Notes: generated by a model not told the origin, from the letters alone. Numbered from the stretch's first letter, positions 1 through 8,991 are shown. The stretch: DNA of 11,433 bases from a bacterium (GCA_017633835.1 JAGBOP010000036.1:1-11433), one strand, 5' to 3'. Translations and numbers: made by a program.

Positions 1-1113
1 ATTAAAACTATCCATGGTGTTTGTATAACCTTTACTAGTAGATGGAGCACTACTAGTGTTAAAGTGTCATCCACTTTGCGTAGTATTAGCTGGTTGTATC
101 GTATATTTATCAGTTACACCAATTTGGCCTACAGTTTGTTGGGGATCTGTAGCTGGTGAAAATTGACTAGAGGTACTTGGAGTGTAAGGAGCATATGGAA
201 CGTTTAACGTAGTAGTAGCATTTTTGGCAGAACTACCAATTCCTACTGAAGAAGTTAAATCATAACTAGTAATTACTCATGCATATTGATCAGGTTGAAA
301 TTCATAAACTGCGGTGCCTTGAATGACAAATTGAATTCCATTAGTTAACTTACCTAAATCATCTTTACAACCAAAGGGACATTCTAGTCAATTCGTATTT
401 CAAGTTGCATTAAGTGGGACATGCACAGCATATGCATGGGGAAAAGGATTAGAAATAAATGCTTTATTACCAATGCTAGTTAAACTAGATGGAAAAGTTA
501 AACTGGTTAAATCATTGTTCGCAAATGCTAATGACCCAATAGTCAATAATCCTTGGTTAAAAGTAACACTAGTTAAATTTTGACCATAGAACGCTCCGCT
601 AGCAATTGCGGTTACTGCATAAAAGTTATTACCATTGACTACGGTTGCAGGGATCACGATGTTAGTAGGGTTATCTTTAGAACCCATAGGAAAGCCTAAT
701 AACGTACAAGTTGATGAAGAAGTAGGCAAGTAACTAAACGTATAACTAGTTGAACTACCATTTACATTTGTAGTAAATGTATAGTTAAAGGAAGAATAAG
801 CAACTTGACTAGGAAATAAGGCACTTGGTGTTGTGTTAACTTTAGTAGGAGTTGTTGCATTCATTACTGCAATCTTACCATTTGGAGTTCTTCTAGTTGA
901 ATTGTCCCCCCTGACGCTATTATTGATGGTAGTTGCAGAAGCATTAGCAGTTGAAGTGCTATTTATCGAAGGTGATTGACTAAAATTACTTACATCACTT
1001 GAACTTTGCTTTTGGTTAATCGAAGTGCACACTGCACCACTTACAACTGCAGTAGCAATTGCTAACGAACCTAGCACACTTAAACCAATAATTAATTTTT
1101 TCTTTTTTTGCAT
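1..1113 (-). CDS. Surface protein A: BspA-type LRR protein, paralogue of B and C (3' end beyond window)
   Basis: The frame stays open under code 4 from the start to base 1, giving 371 visible residues. In-frame TGA codons (for example 400-402 and 388-390) fall on Trp positions conserved in B and C. Residues 1-30 are a Lys-rich head and a hydrophobic export segment. An Ser/Thr/Asn-rich stalk runs to about residue 100. A short LRR_5-type block follows (about 134-220), with the repeat signature of IG..AF and LTSLTFP. After it comes the module HAYAV...CPFGC...NGIQ..IQG...ITSYD, shared with B and C, then a Thr/Pro-rich stretch at the edge. Two ATGs are possible (1119 and 1113). The GAAGGGAG ribosome site at 1122-1129 is 2 nt from the first and 8 nt from the second, so 1113 is preferred. 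Cys28 follows Val, which is not a standard lipobox. By analogy with B and C, the missing part should carry the beta modules and the transglutaminase domain. The role as a surface adhesin or enzyme is inferred. Confidence 0.85.
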
Positions 1114-1152
1114 TTTCATAACTCCCTTCGTTTAATTAATAAGATATCAGGG

Positions 1153-1221
1153 ATTAAAAATAAAGAAGGTGATATTTTGCTTATTATCTTTCTCAGCATT
1201 AGTAATTATCTTCTTTATTTT
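1153..1221 (-). terminator. Stem-loop between genes B and A
   Basis: The 12-bp arms at 1157-1168 and 1210-1221 are perfectly complementary. They enclose a 41-nt loop and, read on the minus strand, end in a T-rich run (TATTTTTAAT). The stem lies just after the B stop codon at 1232 and before A. It would end or weaken transcription coming from C-B and leave A partly uncoupled. The long loop is unusual for an intrinsic terminator. It contains a GATAAT box (1183-1188 on the minus strand) that could be a -10 element for A, but no convincing -35 was seen. Confidence 0.55.
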
Positions 1222-1231
1222 ATAAATTTAA

Positions 1232-4200
1232 TTAGGCTTGCATTTCGTACATGATGTAAGAATTAGTACTACTAATGCTGTTGCTTGGGTTTGCTACTTC
1301 ACTTAAGATTGAAGCAATACCTTGTGCAAAACTGTATTGATAATCATTTGGTAGCATTCCCGCAGCAGTGTTAAAGTGCCGACCTAAATTGTATAATGCA
1401 TCATATTCACATCCCTTGAAATAAGAGAAGTAATTATCATAATCATAATTATGATAGGATAAGGTACCATACGAATCATAATATAAACCAGTACCTTGTT
1501 CAGGTCATTCCACAATATTAACTGCTTCATCAGACCGTTCTTGGTTGATTCAACCTTCTAATTGACCAAAAACATTACCTCCACCATAGAATTGAGTAGA
1601 ATAATTATCTCAGTTATCATTACCAAAAGTAGGATCTAGAGCAATTCATTCTTGTAATGTTGGCATTCATACTTGGGTGTAAACGTGGTTTTGGTAAGTA
1701 ATTTTGCTTCCGACATTTACCACGGTAACTGGTCCATTTAAATTACCAGGTCCCGCATCGCAAACTACTTGTCGTGAAACGAAACCAGCTAATTTTAACA
1801 TGGCAGCAAGTAAACCAGAAAATTCTACACAAACTCCAGTCATGGTATTAAAGGCGTGATTAATTGGATGGTCATAATAAGTTCCTCAATCACCACTTGA
1901 GAGATTTAATCCGTTATAGGTCATATTATTGGTTATAAAGTTGTACATTGCTTCAACTTGGTTTACTGGACTAGTATAAGCATTCACAATTTGTTTAACC
2001 ACCTTAACTAAAGCTTGGGAAGGATCATATCAATTGCTGGTTCGATAACTATCACATTCTCAGTCCATTGGAATACATGCCATCCAACCATAAGTGGCTG
2101 CTCAGTTCCGACTATTTTCCCCATTTCATTCCGAATCATTATAACTACCTAAATAACTATCATCATAATGTTGGGTTGAAACTGAAACAATTCCACTATT
2201 AGTAATTTGGAAACTGGCAGTTTCACTACTACCACTTCCATCATAGTGATATCCTACAACTTCCCCATTATTTCATACGCAGTTAATTGGGAAGTTACTA
2301 CCACTTAAAGTGTAAGTGTCATTAACTTGGTAAGGGATATCATTAACGTAATTGATGAAAGCAGCATATTTCGTACTAGAAGTATAACTAAATGGATAGT
2401 TTTGGGTTTTCCCAGTGGTGGCATCTTTTACTTCGATGTTAATATTACCTGAACCACTAAAGTTTCCCGTTGGATTACTTTGTTGCGTATCATAAAAATA
2501 AGGGTTAGCAAAACTTGGCCATCATTGTGAAACATTCGTCATGCTTAGATGTCCGTTAATTCCGTCAAATAAGATGCTACTAGAAAAACCATCAACTCAA
2601 AGATTGATCAATGATAACTTTGGGTTTTGGCCTTGGATATGAGTAGTATAAGGAGCAGGATAAATTACATCACTGCTACCGTTTGTTGATTTAAGTGCAA
2701 CAATCGTAAATTGATCACTAGCAGTCAAATTCTTGGTAATCATTAATTGATTATTACTGGTGTCAATTACCCCATCATTGTTAGTAGTAAATGTTCCAAC
2801 ATTTTTGCCATCATATTGCACCGCAAATTCCATATTTGGTAAACTAGTACCTTGTAAATTTAACGAACCAGTAGTTGGGTCATAAGAAACATTAGTTAAA
2901 TTTGTACAAGAAGTAGTTGGGTAAATTCCCGTTGGTTTAATGGCAAAATGAGTTGGTAATCCATTGTAAACAGTTCACGCAAAACTTAAATCAATGTATT
3001 CATTTAAGGTACTGCTAGCACTTCCATTTAAGAACGAATTATTTGTTAAATCAGAGGCATTGAAATTAGATGCAACATATGCTCATGAACCACTTTGGGA
3101 ATTATTAACCGTATAAGTTAAGATGTCCCCTGGTTGATATTGGAACGAAGTTTGCGGAACACTTTGAGAGCTAGCATTTAAATTTCAATTAAATAAATAT
3201 TGGCCAGAATATGGATCATATAAGGAAATATTTAGAGTTGTTGAAACACCATTACCAAATAAATAGTTTTTTGTACCATTATTATCACGAATGAAAACAT
3301 TAAAAGTACTATTAGCTGGATTAAAGTAAAAGATTCATCCAATTCCACCTCATTGGTTTTTAGTGTATAAACAAAAATCACTTAAATTTTGGTTAACACT
3401 TTCTGCTACTGGCATATTGATATTCTTTGCATAGTTCATGTTGTAACTTGCTTGACTTGTAGAAGTATCAATGGTTGTAGTTCCTCAAATAGTTTTTTCG
3501 GTTTTTCAAGTGGTATTAACTGTGCTTGGATTTTGAATATCATATGAAGTAATAATTCAACCATTTTGGTTAGGTTCATAACTATAGCATGCACTACCTT
3601 GAATAACTCATTGGATTCCGTTAACCATTTTTTGTAAGTTATTACTATTTCCAAATGGACAATTCAACCAGTTTTTATTTCAAGTAGTATTTAGTGGTAA
3701 ATAAACTGCATATGCATGGGGAAATTGGTTACTAATAAAAGCTCGGTCGCCAATGCTTTGCAAGTTTGGTGGAAAAGTTAAGGAAGATAAATTGTTATTA
3801 GCAAATGCTAAAGTCCCAATTGTTTGCAAACTGTGATTAAATGTAACACTAGTGATACCTTGACCATAAAATGCCCCGGGTGCAATGGCAGTTACAGCAT
3901 AAAAATCAGAACTGGTAGTAATGACATTCGGGATTACTAATTCACTAACCTTTTTCGTTTTAAAACCAAGTAAGGTAACAGTATTAGGATTGTTTTGATT
4001 AACACTAAAAACTAAGACGTTGCCATCAGGACAAGTGTAAGTAATGCTTGCAGTTGCACTTAAAATGGAAGTATCAATTGTTGCATTTCGAATCGGTTTT
4101 ACTACAGGATTAGTTGTAGTTGTTTGATTGGATAAATTAGTAGTTCCAGTATTTGTTGTTGCATTATTGCTGGTAGCACTAACTTCATTAGTGTTTTTTG

Positions 4201-4384
4201 AATTAGTAGTTGTCAAATTACTGGTTGCAGTTTGCGTACTATTAACATTTTGATTTGATGTTTGACTAACTGTTTGGGTGGTGCTAGTTTGATTAATTAA
4301 CGTACTAGCACACACTCCCGCCACAATGCTTGCTACTCCTAGTGTACTAGCAATTCAAATTATTTTTTTAGCTTGTTTTTTCAT
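1232..4384 (-). CDS. Surface protein B: LRR / mucin-like / Ig-like / transglutaminase-fold protein
   Basis: One 1050-residue frame under code 4; the standard code breaks it at many TGA codons. Start: ATG at 4384 with AAAGGA at 4395-4400, 10 nt away. Order of parts: Lys-rich head and hydrophobic segment (1-25); Thr/Asn/Ser stalk (about 26-105); BspA-type LRR block (about 135-220); post-LRR module ending ITSYD (to about 282); a beta module with GGIGWIFYF...LYDPYSGQY...GDIL (about 330-430) that resembles the putative mucin/carbohydrate-binding family; an Ig-like module with LNLQGTSLPN (about 500-580); a second beta module (about 590-700); a transglutaminase-like domain (about 760-925); and a Tyr-rich block (about 960-1004). 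The candidate triad is Cys852 (GVCVEF), His900 (QNHVY) and Asp917 (ALDPTF), with typical family spacing. Such domains cross-link, cleave or only bind proteins, and which applies here is unknown. Cys25 has Val at -1, so lipoprotein processing is doubtful. It lies 28 nt downstream of C and is probably in one operon with it. Domain names come from pattern recognition, not a search. Confidence 0.92.
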
Positions 4385-4412
4385 AATGATTTATTCCTTT
4401 CTTAACAACTAA

Positions 4413-7400
4413 TTATTTCATTTCTCCTAGGATATAGGAATTACTGCTGGAAATACTATTAGCGGGGTTAGCAGCTCAGTTTAAAATCTTGGCAATATTT
4501 TGAGCATATGAATATAAATAAACATCATCTTTTAATCCTGGCACAATTCCAAAGTGTCTTCCTAAATTATAAAGCGCATCATATTCACAACCCTTAAAGT
4601 ACGAGAAGTAATTATCATATTCGTAATTGTGATATGCAAGTGTACCATAAGAATCATAATATAAACCAGTTCCTTTTTCTGGTCATTCCACTAAGGTAAT
4701 ACTAAAGTGTCTGCGACCAACGTTAAATTGCGGTTGAATCGTACCAATTGGACCGTACATGCCTCAAGTTGGGTCAATGGTGATTCATTCTTGAATGCTT
4801 GGCATTCAAACTTGTAATCATTGGTGGTTCAATCCATAAATTTTGGCTCCAATTCCACTTACTGGTGAATATCCGCCAAGTGCACCCCCAATAATTTGCC
4901 GGGAAACAAAACCCGCTAGTTTCATCATCGTACCACAAATAGCAGCAAAGTCACAGCAAACTCCTTGTAAGTGTTGGAAATATTCCCGCATGGTGTGACC
5001 ATACATGTATTGCTTGGTGTAATCCATATTATCGCATACTCAATCAAAGACTGCAACCATTCTATTTAATGGATTAGCATACCCTTGCACAATTTGGTTA
5101 GCAACTTCAACCATGGTTTGGTTTGGATCAAATCAGTTATCACAGTTATATCCATTAGCTCATCAGTCTAATGGGTTACATTGCATTCATCCATATGTAG
5201 CATTTCATACTCTACTATTAGCCCCGTGGTCTTCACCTTCGTTATAGTTATTTAGATAAGAATCTTCGTAGTATTGGTGTTCAACAGAAGTAATGCCAGT
5301 ATTATTAATTAAAAAACCAGCAATGGTTTCTTTTTTGTTAATTTTGTTATAACCATATCCTACTACTTCGTTGTTATTTCAAACATAACTAACCCCCGCA
5401 TTGGTGCCACTAAAGTAATAAGTATCACCATTTGCGTAAGGTAATGAAGTTAAGAAAGTATTTAAAGTTGCACTGTTATCATTTTCGGTGAAATTGTAGG
5501 TGTAAGTTTGACTTACATTTGCACTAGTAACTATTTGTACATTTAATTCACCAGTACTTTTGAAAGTGCTAGTAGCAGTGCTTAAATTTGAGAACGTACC
5601 AAACGGAGTAGCAAACGCTGGTCAGAAGTGAGCAATATCACCTAAACATACTTTTCCAGTAATCCCATTGAATAATAATTGCACCCCCACATCCCCAACA
5701 TTTAAATCAATAAAACCAAGTTTAGGGTTAAATCCTTGTAAGTGACTGGTAAATGGAGCAGGATAAATCACATCACTATTGTTATTAGTACTGGAACTAA
5801 CTGGTTGCAAGGTGAAATTTGTTGCACTAGTTAGTCCTTTGGTAATATCAAGGTTTGCAGTATTAATGTTACCAGCTTGGTCAGTACTAAAAGTACCAAC
5901 TACTTCATTATTAACTAAGACATTAAATTTTAAGTTTGGTAAACTAGTTCCTACTAGTTGCAAATTTCCAGTAGTTGGATTATAAGAAACATTAGTTAAA
6001 CTAGTGGCAGGTAAAGTAGGAAAAATTCCATTTGGTTTAATCGCAAAATCATTTGGTAACCCATACTTACCAGTTCAAATGTTATTAATATCAATGTATT
6101 GGTTTAAATAATCACTAAAATCATGTGTATCTAAAAAACCCGTGTTAGTTAACATTGATTGATTAAAGTTAGATGCAATGTAAGCTCATGCTCCTCGTTC
6201 ACTATCATTAATCTTAAAACTTAAGATATCTCCTTCTTGGTAAGGATAAGAAGCAGTAGCTACACTAGTATCCATTCCCGCAAACGTCGAATTAACAATG
6301 TATTGACCTGAATAAGGATCATATAACGATAAGGTTAAACTAGTGCTAGTTCCAAATAAATCCCGACTGTTATTGCCATTTCAAATATTAAAGGTATGAT
6401 TAGTTGGATTAAAGTAAAAGACCCAACCAATTCCCCCTCACCGGTTTCTCGTAAATAAACAAAACTCACTTAAATTACCATCAATGCTTTCATAGCATTG
6501 AGCGGTAATGTCCCGGGCTACTGCTTTGATGGTGTGTTGAGTAACTGGTTTTTCAGTTTGACTATATTCAGTAAAAGTTTTTAAATTTGATGGCGAAGTA
6601 GTACTACCTGTTACATCATACGAAGTAATTAATCATTTAAATTGTAATGCTTCATAACTATAACATGCTTGTCCTTGGATAACTCATTGAATACCATTCG
6701 TCATCTTACTTAAATTATTTTTGCATCCAAACGGACAATTTAATCAGTTCTTATTTCAAGAACAATTTATCGGTAAATAAACTGCGTAAGCATGGGGAAA
6801 TTGATTGCTAATAAATGCTTTATCCCCAATACTTTGTAAACTATGAGGGAACTTCAAACTAGTAAGATTATTATTAGCAAATGCTAGTGCCCCAATACTT
6901 AATAAATTGTTATTAAATGTAACACTACTTAATCCTTGACCATAAAATGCTCCTGCACTAATACTAGTTACTGCATAAAATGATCCACCTGTAACAAGGA
7001 TGTTTGGAATTACTAAATCACTACTTACTTTTTTGCTAAAACCAAGCAAGGTAACAGTTTGGGCATTACTATTGTTAACACTAAATAGCAAAACATTTCC
7101 ATTTGGACAAGTGTAAGTTAAAGTTGGATTATTACTTAAAGTTGAAGTATCAATCATACTGTTTTGCAAAGTTAAAGTAGGAGCATTATTTAATTGTTTA
7201 GCATTAACTGATGAAATACTATTAGTTAAAGAGGATGAATTATTATTAATGCTATTATTAGAAGTTGAAGCAGCATTGGTAGTTGATAATGAATTGGTAT
7301 TTACTTGACTGGAAGAACTAGGATTGCTTGCTTGACTTAGACTTGAATTATCGATATTGCTTTGCGATGCATTAACATCATTATTTTTGGAATAAACAAT

Positions 7401-7481
7401 TCCTATTGCACATGATGCAGCAATGATACTTAAAGCCCCGATGGTGCTAAAAATCCCAATTAATTTCTTACTTTTTTTCAT
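4413..7481 (-). CDS. Surface protein C: LRR / mucin-like / Ig-like / transglutaminase-fold protein (lipoprotein-like)
   Basis: One 1022-residue frame under code 4 and a full-length paralogue of B. Start: ATG at 7481 with AAAGGG at 7490-7495, 8 nt away. A TTG two codons upstream is in frame but sits too close to the ribosome site. Residues 1-24 have a Lys-rich head, a hydrophobic core and IIAASC, an acceptable lipobox with Cys24, so lipid anchoring is plausible. An Ser/Asn-rich stalk follows to about 115. The BspA-type LRR block spans about 142-226. The post-LRR module contains CPFGC. The beta module has GGIGWVFYF and GDIL (about 350-415), and the Ig-like module has LVGTSLPN (about 495-570). 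The transglutaminase-like domain carries Cys842 (GVCCDF), His886 (GLNHQW) and Asp903 (TIDPTW), with the same His-Asp distance as B. The C-terminal Tyr-rich block is nearly the same as in B. C is the first gene of the C-B unit and lies divergent from D. Host adhesion plus protein modification is an inferred role. Confidence 0.92.
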
Positions 7482-7601
7482 AATCAATTCCCTTTCATAA
7501 ATAAAGAGTAAACAATACCCTTAGTTTAATGATTTTATTAAATATTAGTGAATTATTTTTTTATTATGAAAAATTCTAATTCCAGATTTTTAAACTAGGA
7601 A

Positions 7602-7607
7602 ATTATA
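7602..7607 (-). promoter_or_regulatory. Candidate -10 box for the C-B operon
   Basis: Read on the minus strand this is an exact TATAAT directly after a T-tract. A transcript from it would have a leader of roughly 110 nt before C. No matching -35 was found at 16-18 bp, which is common in AT-rich Mollicutes promoters but leaves this tentative. Confidence 0.3.
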
Positions 7608-7633
7608 AAAAAAGATGACTAATAAAAGTCATC
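7608..7633 (-). terminator. Minus-strand hairpin with T-tract upstream of C
   Basis: GATGACT (7614-7620) pairs with AGTCATC (7627-7633) around a 6-nt loop. On the minus strand it is followed by seven T residues. It looks like an intrinsic terminator pointing toward C, although no minus-strand gene lies immediately upstream. It could shield C from antisense transcription of D, be a relic, or attenuate C if a promoter lies to its right. Confidence 0.5.
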
Positions 7634-7634
7634 A

Positions 7635-7666
7635 ATTAATGATTAAAAATAATTATAATCATTAAT
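7635..7666. promoter_or_regulatory. 11-bp inverted repeat, operator-like, in the divergent C/D region
   Basis: ATTAATGATTA at 7635-7645 is perfectly repeated in inverse at 7656-7666, with 10 nt between. The arm centres are 21 bp apart, about two helical turns, as expected for a dimeric regulator. The right arm overlaps the TATAAT at 7654-7659. The region is AT-rich, so chance cannot be excluded. No regulator gene is in the window. Confidence 0.4.
7654..7659 (+). promoter_or_regulatory. Candidate -10 box of gene D
   Basis: Exact TATAAT on the plus strand, 53 nt before the D start codon. No clear -35 is present. The box is covered by the right arm of the inverted repeat at 7635-7666, so a bound protein would block it. 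Confidence 0.4.
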
Positions 7667-7712
7667 AATCAAACCTTATTATCAAAACTTTAATAATTTA
7701 ACCACCTTACGC

Positions 7713-8369
7713 ATGAAAAAGAAAAAAGCAGGCAGTTTTTGGCAACGTTGACAGAAAATTGGGAAAATCTTAAAAGCAAGTGAAGATGCTTTAAATACCT
7801 ATGATGTTAGTAAGTATATTCTTGATTTATCTTACTATCATTACACCAAGAAATTTAAAACTAACCAAGTAGCAGTAATTAAAAGAATTCAGATAATGGT
7901 AATTATTTTGGGAATCTTATTTTTTACTTGCTTACTTATTCAATTAATTTGATGTATTTTGCACTTAGGTGATAATTCTTTATATGGTATTGGCATTTGC
8001 CTATGCTCATTTTGAGCAATTTTAACAATTTTTATTACTCCTTTTTCCTTTTGAATAATTCTTAAAAAATACTATCATGCTGTTAATTTAGCAATTAAGC
8101 ACAATTCATTGTCAGCTAATGTTCAAGATTATCCAAAACTAGTTTATACAGTGATTTGAGCGTTTCGCACTCATCCAATGTTCCGATTTCAATACTATCA
8201 ACAACCAGGGATAATTGTTGAAACGTGACATGCTCATAGTAAATCCTTCGCTCTTTTTATTGACCGATTAAACCAATATTATTTAGATCATGAACACGAT
8301 CTAAAACTACCAACGATTAATCCCACTAATAATAATCCCTCTAATTCTAATGAATTGCAAATTAATTAA
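7713..8369 (+). CDS. Unrecognised protein with two membrane segments (family D)
   Basis: A 218-residue frame under code 4. TGA-encoded Trp occurs in the N-terminal head, the membrane region and the C-terminal domain. The Lys-rich N-terminus (MKKKKAGSFWQRW) is followed by a soluble stretch with YDVSKYILDLSYY. Two hydrophobic spans follow (about residues 59-85 and 92-117). The C-terminal domain of about 100 residues contains DYPKLVY, IVETWHAHSK and LFIDRLNQYYLDH and ends in an Asn-rich tail. Both ends should face the cytoplasm. The protein is not recognised. A degenerate relative lies at 9946-10558 next to a remnant of the surface-protein family, so an association with that family is inferred. 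There is no Shine-Dalgarno sequence before the ATG (the upstream bases are ACCACCTTACGC), and no better in-frame start was seen. D is transcribed divergently from C and ends in a hairpin terminator. Confidence 0.85.
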
Positions 8370-8391
8370 TGATTAACAATTTAGTCAATTT

Positions 8392-8420
8392 AATAGAAGT
8401 TATGATGACTTCTATTTTTT
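8392..8420 (+). terminator. Terminator of gene D
   Basis: AATAGAAGT (8392-8400) pairs with ACTTCTATT (8408-8416) around a 7-nt loop and runs into a T-tract ending at 8420. It starts 22 nt after the D stop codon. Confidence 0.8.
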
Positions 8421-8443
8421 ATTACTCCTTTTATAAATAATAG

Positions 8444-8473
8444 TTGACATCAAAAAAAAGAATTTTATCTAAT
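8444..8473 (+). promoter_or_regulatory. Promoter upstream of E, with an A8 tract in the spacer
   Basis: A consensus -35 TTGACA at 8444-8449 is followed after 18 nt by TCTAAT at 8468-8473, which matches 5 of 6 bases of TATAAT. The spacer holds a run of eight A residues (8452-8459). This is the best-formed promoter in the window. Transcription would start near 8480, giving a 160-nt leader to E. Confidence 0.6.
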
Positions 8474-8494
8474 CAATAAAAGTAAAAAAACTTA

Positions 8495-8680
8495 ATGACC
8501 AAAAGTTGTTTATTAGGATTAAATTGCATCTTTAATGTTTTAATAAAACAATTATTTGCAATGATAATATTAAGTCTTTCACCGATTTATTATTTAAAAT
8601 TGATTAAGAAGAAAAACTTGGAGGAATTAAAAAGAAAAAAATGACTAATCAACAAAAAAATTTATATGAAAGAACTTTAA
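8495..8680 (+). CDS. Possible small membrane peptide overlapping E
   Basis: Under code 4 this frame encodes 61 residues starting MTKSCLLGLNC. It has a hydrophobic stretch of about 25 residues (NVLIKQLFAMIILSLSPIYY) and then a Lys-rich tail (KLIKKKNLEELKRKK). It begins about 15 nt after the predicted transcription start and overlaps the first 40 bases of E in another frame. No ribosome site precedes it. It could be a small single-span protein, a leader peptide tuning E translation, or chance in AT-rich DNA. The last cannot be ruled out from one sequence. Confidence 0.25.
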
Positions 8681-8904
8681 TTGATTTAAAAAACATTTTA
8701 AATTCATTAAGCAAAAAACAATGTAGTGATAAAGATTACATGTATCTTTGCAAGAAATTAAAACAAATTTACCAAAAGCTAAATCAAAACTATCCGAAAT
8801 TAAATAATAATTACAAGAATTCATCAAAACGAGAAAAACATGTAAGCATTAATGATTATATTGCTGATGGATGACCAGAAGGTCCTAATGATCTGGACTA
8901 TTAA
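8641..8904 (+). CDS. Small charged hypothetical protein E
   Basis: An 87-residue frame under code 4, with a TGA-encoded Trp near the C-terminus (ADGWPEGPNDLDY). The first 60 residues are rich in Lys, Asn, Gln and Leu with heptad-like spacing, so a helical or coiled-coil domain is likely. The tail is acidic and contains VSINDYIADGWPEGP. There is no signal peptide or membrane span, so it should be cytoplasmic. It is not recognised. A strong GGAGG at 8620-8624 lies 16 nt before the ATG, longer than the normal spacing, and no better in-frame start lies between. An A5-G-A7 run fills that gap. The gene is bounded by its own promoter (8444-8473) and terminator (8953-8989), and therefore looks monocistronic. 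Confidence 0.65.
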
Positions 8905-8952
8905 CATCTAAATATAGTCATATTTATTGATTTAAAGAAAAATAGGTAACAG

Positions 8953-8989
8953 AAATGATGGCATACAAATAATGCCATCATTTTTTATT
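8953..8989 (+). terminator. Terminator of gene E
   Basis: A 12-bp perfect stem (8953-8964 with 8972-8983) with a 7-nt loop is followed by a T-rich run. The stem alone could also slow transcription arriving from the minus-strand remnant F', although no T-tract follows on that side. Confidence 0.85.
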
Positions 8990-8991
8990 AT

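Noticed and set aside
3436..3654. Minus-strand open frame of 72 codons inside gene B
   Set aside because: It lies out of frame with B, which runs through with conserved sequence; the small frame has no ribosome site and no family resemblance.
4818..5027. Short separate genes in A, B and C as seen with the standard code
   Set aside because: The pieces are consecutive parts of single long frames interrupted only by TGA, which encodes Trp here; they share frame and align end to end with paralogues.
5779..5985. Plus-strand open frame of 68 codons opposite gene C
   Set aside because: It is antisense to the Ig-like part of C, whose sequence is conserved with B; no ribosome site or promoter was seen.
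7522..7597. 8-bp inverted repeat TAGTTTAA / TTAAACTA upstream of C
   Set aside because: The arms are 60 nt apart, short and AT-rich; no functional arrangement supports it.
8524..8537. 14-base match TTGCATCTTTAATG with the minus strand of D' (10316-10329), suggesting the E leader derives from family D
   Set aside because: The match does not extend on either side and the translated neighbourhoods do not align convincingly, so chance in AT-rich DNA is more likely.
8645..8827. Minus-strand open frame of 60 codons opposite gene E
   Set aside because: Antisense to E, with no start signals, and it mirrors the Lys/Asn-rich codons of E.
8860..8904. Acidic tail of E (EGPNDLDY) as a single-strand DNA-binding protein type tip
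   Set aside because: It lacks the DD.PF ending and no OB-fold precedes it in this 87-residue protein.
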